A stretch of DNA of 64,000 nt from NCBI RefSeq assembly GCF_040869045.1, contig NC_090324.1, positions 57,751,346 to 57,815,345 on the forward strand, read 5' to 3'. This DNA comes from Eurosta solidaginis (lineage: Eukaryota > Arthropoda > Insecta > Diptera > Tephritidae). The notes below the pieces were generated by a model. It was not told where the DNA came from and ran no database searches. It saw only the letters and a list, made by a program, of their open reading frames with translations. Shown here in pieces: positions 56,895-64,000 of the stretch (the stretch's first letter is position 1; each line of letters begins with the position of its first letter). The position numbers and the translations under genes were made by a program.

Positions 56895-57380
56895 TGTAAT
56901 ATCGAATGAAATTAAAAGTACCGCTGAAGTGTAGCGTTCATCAGTAATTCTTCTTTAATTTAAAATTGTCTTCCCTTTTATACAAATTTGTCTAGTATAC
57001 ACATACATAATTACTCTAACACTAATAAATTGCATTCTTAACATTTACCTACTGAGTCAGCATATTAGTTCGATCTATTTTTACCAACATTAACTGTCAA
57101 TATTTTGGCAGGCACATTGACTAGTTGTCATTGACACTTGGTCAAGCTATTAGCGGGTTCGTCAATACGCCAGTATATTGTAACTAGCTACGGGTCTTGC
57201 CGTCGGCATTAGTGAGTGATGTTGAACTCCCGCTGTGTCGGGTAAATGAAATGTATTTGGGTCAACATTGTAATGTACATACAATATGGGTGGGGTGCAT
57301 AGGCAGTATTAGGGTATTAGAATATGATGAATAATAGCGCAAACATATTGACATAAAAAGGTATCATGCATGATACCACA
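56895..57380 (-). repeat. LARD-like element LTR, right (5' LTR on the minus strand)
   Basis: 486 bp from TGTAATATCGAATGAAAT to GATACCACA. It corresponds to 48994-49182 plus 53194-53493 of the interrupted left LTR, with about 5% differences by eye, so this element is older than BEL. Confidence 0.82.
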
Positions 57381-57694
57381 ACCCATCGAATCTCAGCACA
57401 TGCAGATCTCTGAAATCAAAATTTTTTCGAGGAAATCCTGATATATATGTTGACTTAAATTGCGAAAAGATTCCATCAAATAAATTTGGTGTCTTTTAAA
57501 TAAGTGCAAATTTTTTTCTACAAATCCGAACGATTTGTAAAGTAATGACCCATATGTTTTTGGCAACGAATCTAATTCCCTTTAGTTCTAATATAATTCG
57601 ACCATGTCTTTGTTGCAACTGCCGAAAGTGCAGGTAAAAGACTGCGAAACCCAAACCGAGTGAGTATGACTTGAAACGTGAGGCTAAAGTATAT

Positions 57695-59534
57695 CGAACA
57701 AGTAAAGAAGTCTAAGTTCGGGTGAAAACGAACATTACATACCCAGCTGTACACTTGAAATGCTGTTGTTGTTTGTTTTGTATGCTTAATAGTGTTACAA
57801 GGCTGCGCAATAATATATATACATATGGTTCTATTCTGAACAAATATTTCACGAGTTATGGCTCCCGAAACATAGAAAATGGCTTAGTCATAAAAGAGGC
57901 GGCGTCGCGCCAATTTTTGTTATATTTGAAGTTTTTCCCATTTATTGCTATAAATCCACTTGGGAAATTAAATACCATTGATATAAAGCTCTTTTTTGCA
58001 AAGATATAGCTTATTTCATTCGTCCACGACCCTTTTAAAAATCTTTTTTATAAAAGTGAGCGTGGTCCTTCACCGATTTCGTTAATTTTACTTCAAAGCA
58101 TTCCTTAGAGTAAAGGCAAATTCTCTGCCGAATTTTGTTACGATAATATTTTTATTGGAGCTTTTCGGCCGAAGTTTTTTTCCTTGTTAATAGAACAACG
58201 TTTTATTTAAACATCCAACGCGTTTCGACGCAATTTTTGCGTCTTCATCAGGAATTTGTTTAATTATCTGTTTATTACAAAAACGAAAAACAACTACATT
58301 AATACTTGCTATTTTGAACATTTTTTTAGAATTTAACAAATTTGACTTACAATTTTTTGTACTTTAACACTAATAATTTTTTTGTTAAATAACATTTAAT
58401 GTATAGAACATACACATCTATACATACATCACTGACACACTGTACACCCTTTGCTTTCCCCAGTCAAAAATCTACTGTGATTGCGCTAGCATAGGCGCAG
58501 TTTATGCAAAAATTGCCTCGAAACGCGTAGGATGTTTAAATAAAACGTTGTTTTATTAAGAAGGAAAAAACCCCGGCCAAAAAGCTCCAATAAAAATATT
58601 ATTAAAATTCTTACCTGGCCCAATAAAAATAATTATTTGTTACGATAGGTTTAACGATTTTTGATTTATGATTAATACATTTGTTAAATTGATTTTATTA
58701 CAAGTGGGCGGTGCCACGGCCACATAATTTTTTTTTTTTTAATTTTTGTCAAGAGTCTCAATATCAGTCCACACATCAAATTTCAACATTCTAGGTGTTT
58801 TATTTACTAAATAATCAGGTTTCTTGTGTTTTCCAAAATGTTATATATATAAAAGTGGACGTGGTTATAATCCGATTTCGCTCATTTTCAATACCAACCT
58901 ATTCTGGGTCCAGATAAACTCGTGTACCAAATTTGGTGAAGATATCTCAATATTTAACCAAGTTATCGTGTTGACGGGCTGGCGGACGGACGGACGGACA
59001 CGGCTCAATCAAATTTTTTTCGATACTGATGATTTTGACAGAATTTTTACACAATGAGAAGGAGTTTTTTTGACATCCACTGCTTACGATCCATTTGTAT
59101 GTGAAACGTCTTGCGACTCACCATGTTTCCCCAAATGCATGTTAACTTAACATGCGCAAGACGTTAGAGAAAATCATATTAAAACATAAATCACGCAAAC
59201 ATTTTGCTACAAACAATCAAATATAAAAATAATGAATCATACTAAATGACTATATTTCCACAAAGAAATCATCTTAAGAGAAAATAATCAAAAAATGTTA
59301 ACACCAGTTGAAACTGTTAACATTGAAATTGGAAGGTGTGTGGTGAGTCGCAAGATGTGTTCACATGCAAAAAAGTTGGAATCGAGCAAAAACTCCTTCT
59401 CGTTGTGTAAAAATTCTCTGATTTTGATATATAGAAGTCTATATCTATCTCGATTCCTTTAAACCTGTACAACCAACCGTTATCCAATCAAAGTTATAAT
59501 ACCCTGTGTACAAGTACAGCTGGGTATACAAATT
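57695..59534 (+). repeat. CAAGTAAGG-type interspersed repeat, copy in duplication 2
   Basis: CAAGTAAAGAAGTCTAAG at the left and GTACAGCTGGGTATAC at the right. It keeps GGCGGACGGACGGACGGACA and a TCAATCAAATTTTTTTCGAT block that are deleted in the copy at 37080-38724. Confidence 0.6.
58143..58602. mobile_element. 460-bp foldback MITE, copy 2
   Basis: Same arms as 37528-37987. It is present because the host segment was duplicated. Confidence 0.75.
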
Positions 59535-59542
59535 CTGATTTG

Positions 59543-60160
59543 ATAATGAATGCAATATCTTTTACGATACAGTCCGTCATCTCATTTGTCGGAATCAATG
59601 GAAGGGCAGCTGAAAGACTGCGAGGCCCAAACGGAGTGAAGTCGCAGGACCTGACTATTGGTATAATTTTGTTTTTCGTGCTTTTAGCCCTAGGGTATTT
59701 GAATTTCTATCCAAGGTTGAAAACTATAACTTAAGGAAAGAAAATAAAGCGTTGCAGGCGGAAAATAGGAATTTAAATTACAAGTTTGATGAAACGAATG
59801 CTGTGCTAAGGAACTTGAGGACGATATTCACGGAAGGAAAAATGAAAAATATTTTTCCCAGGTATATTTCAACGTCCCTCCTCCTATGTAGACCTAGCGA
59901 AAAAGTGTTTAAAAAAGCCATGCACAAAATTTGTGAGCGGTGTGATATCTTTGGAGAACATATTCTGTCGTATGAATGGGTTTGAAATATCCCATGCCAA
60001 AAGTATCCACCAGCATAAATGAGAAAAGTGCAGCTGTGGATTTGCCCGGTAATGCTAAGCTGCTATTTTTTAAATGCAGAATTTTCTTCCGCATAAGAAA
60101 CTTCAATAGGCGACTCGAAATATGCAAAACAAAGATTAATGAACTTCAAAAAGTTTATTA
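59543..60160 (+). pseudogene. P-element-like transposase fragment, copy 2
   Basis: It carries the same coil and FTEGK motif as 38733-39355 with few substitutions (NLNYKFDETNAVLRNLRTIF; TEGKMKN). The second helical piece, LLFFKCRIFFRIRNFNRRLE, lies in the frame 59976-60161. No catalytic part. Confidence 0.4.
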
Positions 60161-61079
60161 AAATAAAGCTTTGATAATTATTAGTTAAATGTGAAAATGC
60201 ACTAGTCAACACAAAAATGGCAATTCACAACGTTCACAATGGTCACAACTGATTTTCCGGACGAAAAAAAAAAATGAGACAAAGCCACTTCATTAAAGAA
60301 AAACTTCTATAAATTCTGTAATTGAAGCTTTGCTAAACAATCTCAAAAAAATTTAGGTAAAATTCGAGAAAATTTTGAGATTGGTTTGCAAGGTTTCAAT
60401 TATACCAATTTCACACAGAAACTTAATCGAATCACAATTTTCTTTAATTAAATAATTAAGTTTTCTTTTCACCACGGCCACTTGCTTCATTAAGCGAACA
60501 TCTGTCAGCAGCCCCAAAAAAATATTACGCTTTTACAAAAAATTGTTAAAATGGATTGCAGCCGTTTCCTCTTTAACTATTAAGACAATCAAAATAAATG
60601 AATACGCAAATTCTCACAGATATTGGAACTAACCAAATATATGCCTATTTTTGAAAAAGTTATATTAACTTTGGCTGCACTTGCAACGAAAATAAAATTT
60701 TTAATTTTTTTGGTGTTTTCTATTTTTTGTAAATTATATAAAACAGGTTATTTTTTATTGTCATTTGTTACAAACAAGCAAAACGTAGCAGGTTTTTGAC
60801 TCAATTAGGCATTCAATAAAGCAATAATGAGATAATTAGGAGTTTGTATTTTGTATGGCAGATTGAATACAATAAAGGCTTTAATGTAGAAAACTTGCTT
60901 AATTATTTCACTAAGCTTTTGTGTGAATTTGATATTGCAGAATTCATTCAATATTTTTCTAAAAATATCGAAAACAAATGAAAGAATTAAACTGACGAAT
61001 TTTGAAAAAAATTGTTGTTGATGTTTTTCGCTGCTGTATTGAGTTATATTTAAAAAAAAAAACTTTATTTCGTGTAAAC

Positions 61080-61277
61080 TGTGACGATAGAGTACTGACC
61101 GTATAACTACATACGCTGACTGCAAGTTAAAGACTGACTTTATTGAGTAATGAAGTAAATGTAAATGCATATGTGGAACTTATATATATGTGTAAATGAA
61201 TATACATATAATATGCCTACGTCATAGGTAGCATAAATATGCCTTATCATTTGGTAGGTATGTATGTTCTCGTGACA
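61080..61277 (-). repeat. Gypsy (K02A2.6-like) 3' LTR
   Basis: On the minus strand it runs TGTCACGAGAACATAC to CTATCGTCACA, 198 bp. The end motifs TGT...ACA and the adjacent polypurine tract define it. Confidence 0.75.
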
Positions 61278-61491
61278 TCCTCTCTTTTCAGAGGAAAAAA
61301 AAAAATTTAGTTCAATGAGTTATTTAATCTCAATATTGGATGTCAATTTGAGCATACATAAACTACATAAATGCAAATATACATATATATATATATATGT
61401 TTATAAAGAAAATAAAAGGTACATGAGTTATTAATTCCAATTTAAACAGAAAAAAATCTTGATTAGTATTAATAATTCGAAGGATCGTATT

Positions 61492-63006
61492 TTACAACCG
61501 GTTTGATTTTCCGTCCGTAGCGTGAGACCTGCTGGTCTGTACCATCACCACTATACTGACTTTTAGTGCCGCTGTTATGGGTAGGTCCTTGTTCGTAGGC
61601 GTCGTTTTCTTGTGCTCGTTTGATACAGGCTCGCGAGCATTATTGGATTCACATTCTAAAGTGGGTGCGTTGTCTGAAGGTATGTTTGCTTTTGTTGTTT
61701 GGAGATACTTGCTGTTTCTACGATATTTTCTGCCTTCAGGAGTTTCCACTATGACTGAGCGTGGACTTGCAGTCAACTCGACCACTTTGGCTGGTTTCCA
61801 CTCGCGGTGACCCGTTTGCATTCTGACGTTGTCGCCTGTTTTAAGCGCTGCGCGAGGTATTGCGACCCGATCGACGTAGCGTTTCTGATTGTTTCGCAGT
61901 TCATGCAATTCTTCTGCGACGCCAATTACGACTTTTGGTATTAAGTTAGATTTTTCAGTCGGTAGAGTGGTACGGGTTTGACGGCTGAATAATCGTTGGC
62001 TTGATGATTTTAGTATTTCTTTGCGTGGAGTATTTCGCAGCAGTAACATCGCTAGGTACGGATCGCTTCCATCATGCCAACACTTCTTTAAAATACCTCT
62101 CACGGTTTGAACGTTGCGCTCTGCGAATCCATTGGATTGATGGTAATGTGGAGACGAAATTCTGTGCTTAAATTGCCAATTTGTCGTGAACTCTTTAAAT
62201 GGTTGGCTACTGTATTGTGGACCTCCATCGGATTCGAGTATTTCGGGAATTCCATGTACGGAGAACCACTGACGCAAAAAATATATTACCTCCATTGATG
62301 TAGCAGATTTAAGTTTTCGGAAGTCATTAAATCCAGAGTAGTGATCGGCGATAAGTAGATAATCATCACCTTTAAATTTGAAAATATCTGTTGATACTAA
62401 TTGGAATGGGTATTCTGGTATGTCACGTAGTATTAAAGGTTCCTTACAGTTCGCTCGTTGTGTTCGTTGGCATACCGCACACCTTTCAACGAAGTTTTTT
62501 GTATCAACTGTAAGCCCGTTCCAAAAAAATTATTGGCGTAGGCGATGTATGGTCGTTGAGATACCGCTGTGGCCCTTATGTGCTTCTGCAATGACAGATT
62601 GTATTAAATTATGTGGCAAAATAATTTTGTTACCATTTAACAGCAATTTGTCTTCATAAGTAATTTCGTGTTTAAAAGCCGAGTACTTTCTAATGATGTG
62701 CGGTATTTCTGCCTCATTTTCTGGCCATTTCTTCATGATCGCTTTTTTGAGTGCTTGTAGCTCGACGTCGGATGCAGTTTCTCTAATTAAAATTTCACGT
62801 ATGTTGTCAGAAATTGCGTGAATTAAATGAACTGGCTCATCTTTATCAACTTCTGTAGGTTCGCAGTCGCGACTCAGGGTATCTGCAATAGGTAACATCG
62901 TTCCCTTTGTGTACGTTATTTTCGGCGAATATTGCAAAATATCGTACAGCACATTCTGCAATCGTATAGGTGCATTCTGGATCGGATTGCTGAAAATCGT
63001 TTGCAA
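61492..63006 (-). pseudogene. pol: Gypsy RNase H end and integrase, one stop
   Basis: From 63006: PIRLQNVLYDILQYSPKITY and LPIADTLSRD, the end of RNase H. Then the integrase zinc-binding region (HKGHSGISTTIHRLRQ... CAVCQ). A TAA at 62530-62532 interrupts this otherwise single frame. The catalytic core follows with STDIFKFKG, LESDGGPQYSS and SNGFAERN (Asp, Asp, Glu). The C-terminal part has GDNVRMQTGHREWKPAKVVE and ends at 61492. Integrase inserts the cDNA into the host genome. Except for the stop it appears intact. Confidence 0.85.
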
Positions 63007-64000
63007 TGGCTTATGGTCAGTTTCTATTTCTAACTGCTTTCCGTAAACGTAATCGTGAAACTTTTGGCATCCAAAACGGATAGCCCAGGCTTCCCTGCTG
63101 ATTTATGGTTTATTTTGTTGCGATTGGGTGAATGCTTTTGTGGCATATCCCAATGGTCTGCCGCCTTGCATTAGGCATGCCTCCATGGATTAACTACTGG
63201 CGTCGACGGACAGCTTCACTGGTTTCTTTACGTCGTAATAAGCTAGTACGGGAGTTGTTGCTAATGTTCGTTTTATAGCTTCGAAAGCGTGTGTGCTCGT
63301 GTTCCCATCTCCACACGTTTTCTTTACGTAACAGTGGGCGCAATGGCTCTGTCAATTGCGACAAGTTTTTTATAAACTTACCGAGATATGTTACCATTCC
63401 CAAAAGGCGCTGCAGCTCTTTAACGCAGGTGGGCCTTTTGAGTAGACAGATTGCCTTTATCATTTCTTCGTCTGCTTTGTACCCGCTTTCGGTGAAAATA
63501 TGACCTAGAAACTTTAGTGACTTCTTTTCGTACTCACATTTTTCGGAATTTAACGTAAATCCAGCATCATTCAATCGCTTAATTACATTTTGTGTTGTCT
63601 TTCGTAGTTCACTTAAAGTCGGTGCATGTATGAAAATGTCGACCATGGCAACTTCGCACCTATCTATGCCCTCCAATGTTCGATTCATTACTCCGCAGAA
63701 AACTTCTGGCGCTGATGAGATACCGAACGGCATACGAAGGTAACTGAAACGTCCCCATGGTGTAGAAAATATTAAATATTTTGATGTTCGTTCCGTTACT
63801 TTGATTTGCCAGAAACCATTTTAGCAATCTAATTTAGTAAAAAATTTGCTACCATGAATTTTTGCTGCTACCTCTTCGACAGTTTTTATTGGGTAGATCT
63901 GACGTTTAATATATTTATTTAGTTCGGTAGGGTCCATGCATACACGTAGCTTATTTCTTTTGTTTACAACTAGCATTGGGCTAACGGCCGGTGTGGGCTC
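63007..64000 (-). pseudogene. pol: Gypsy reverse transcriptase and RNase H start
   Basis: From the window edge leftwards: NKRNKLRVCMDPTELNKYIK, then FFTKLDC, a TAA near 63822, NGFWQI, and SYLRMPFGISSAPEVF (frame to 63194). The catalytic YxDD block reads AMVDIFIH: only one Asp, so a codon appears lost and polymerase activity is unlikely. FLGHIFTESGYKADEEMIKA and LQRLLGMVTYLGKFI are typical Gypsy RT thumb motifs. A frameshift near 63194 precedes RNase H residues (63010-63190). Confidence 0.82.

Larger units (their letters stand above)
48994..57380 (-). mobile_element. Minus-strand LTR element lacking recognisable gag-pol (LARD-like)
   Basis: Two LTRs (left 48994-53493 with a nested 4-kb repeat; right 56895-57380, 486 bp) flank a 3.4-kb interior. 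ACCC is duplicated at 48990-48993 and 57381-57384, and the empty site is at 36758-36765. On the minus strand the right LTR is followed directly by TGGCGATCCTGCCAGC, a tRNA primer-binding-site position, and the left LTR is preceded by AAGGTGGATGG, a polypurine tract. No RT, integrase or capsid motif is visible, so it probably depended on another element. Confidence 0.8.
57381..61079 (+). repeat. Segmental duplication, copy 2, right part
   Basis: It matches 36762-40277 closely. It contains a longer version of the CAAGTAAGG-type repeat (extra ~120 bp near 59000-59180) and ends where the Gypsy LTR begins. Bases 60165-61079 are AT-rich non-coding sequence. Confidence 0.85.
61080..64000 (-). mobile_element. 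Gypsy-type LTR retrotransposon (K02A2.6-like pol), 3' part
   Basis: Reading leftwards: RT, RNase H, integrase, polypurine tract (AAAAGAGAGGA near 61278) and a 198-bp 3' LTR. The 5' part lies beyond the window. It is inserted in the duplicated segment after CGTGTAAAC, whose uninterrupted form is at 40264-40280. Confidence 0.85.

Noticed and set aside
60805..61170. Minus-strand 121-codon frame across the duplication end
   Set aside because: It crosses the Gypsy LTR boundary, and its counterpart at 39995-40321 has different ends; composition is that of AT-rich non-coding DNA.

Overview
The window is AT-rich insect DNA made almost entirely of nested and duplicated transposable elements. I see no convincing intact single-copy host gene, no rRNA or tRNA gene and no CRISPR array. 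The repeats (a tRNA-derived SINE, BEL, Gypsy and LINE families, pogo-like elements, a repeat family with CCGT/GGAC microsatellites and 'cacgcccactttt' stretches) and a fragment of the fly gene Trf4-1 point to a higher fly, most likely a tephritid fruit fly. This is inference from recalled repeat types and was not searched. The density of nesting suggests heterochromatin, a Y-like region or a piRNA-cluster-like trap. LAYOUT. (1) 1-17.4 kb holds two copies of a block: a LINE nested in an internally deleted Gypsy-type element (SAP domain, gag, protease, integrase C-terminus, LTR), followed by tandem tail units and a pogo-like transposon (family A). The second copy also carries a 3.9-kb pogo-like element (family B) with TA target duplications. 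A third copy at 41.4-47.5 kb lacks both the LINE and pogo B and so serves as the empty site. (2) 17.37-36.33 kb is one pogo A copy split by a 17.2-kb insertion. That insertion has ~0.5-kb inverted repeats at its ends and encodes an unclassified protein with possible DDE-type residues. The gene is in turn split by a 14.2-kb BEL-type LTR retrotransposon with apparently identical 455-bp LTRs and an ATATG target duplication. (3) The BEL interior is about twice the usual size. After gag-pol it holds a hairpin-rich stretch, antisense fragments of host genes (an ASTER domain of a GRAMD1-like gene and most of the Trf4-1 catalytic region), a C2H2 fragment, and a separate intact gag/protease-like ORF with a lost protease active site. 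(4) 36.3-40.3 kb and 48.6-61.1 kb are copies of one ~4-kb segment. The second copy is interrupted by an 8.4-kb minus-strand LTR element (4-bp target duplication ACCC). It has no recognisable gag or pol, but one small membrane-protein ORF, and its left LTR holds a 4-kb repeat with a 127-bp satellite array. (5) 61.08-64 kb is the 3' part of a minus-strand Gypsy element (RT, RNase H, integrase, LTR). HOW THE PARTS RELATE. The nesting gives a relative order: Gypsy deletion, then duplication, then pogo A/B and LINE insertions, then the inverted-repeat element, then BEL last. Most ORFs carry one or two frameshifts or stops. These may be real decay or residual long-read indel errors.
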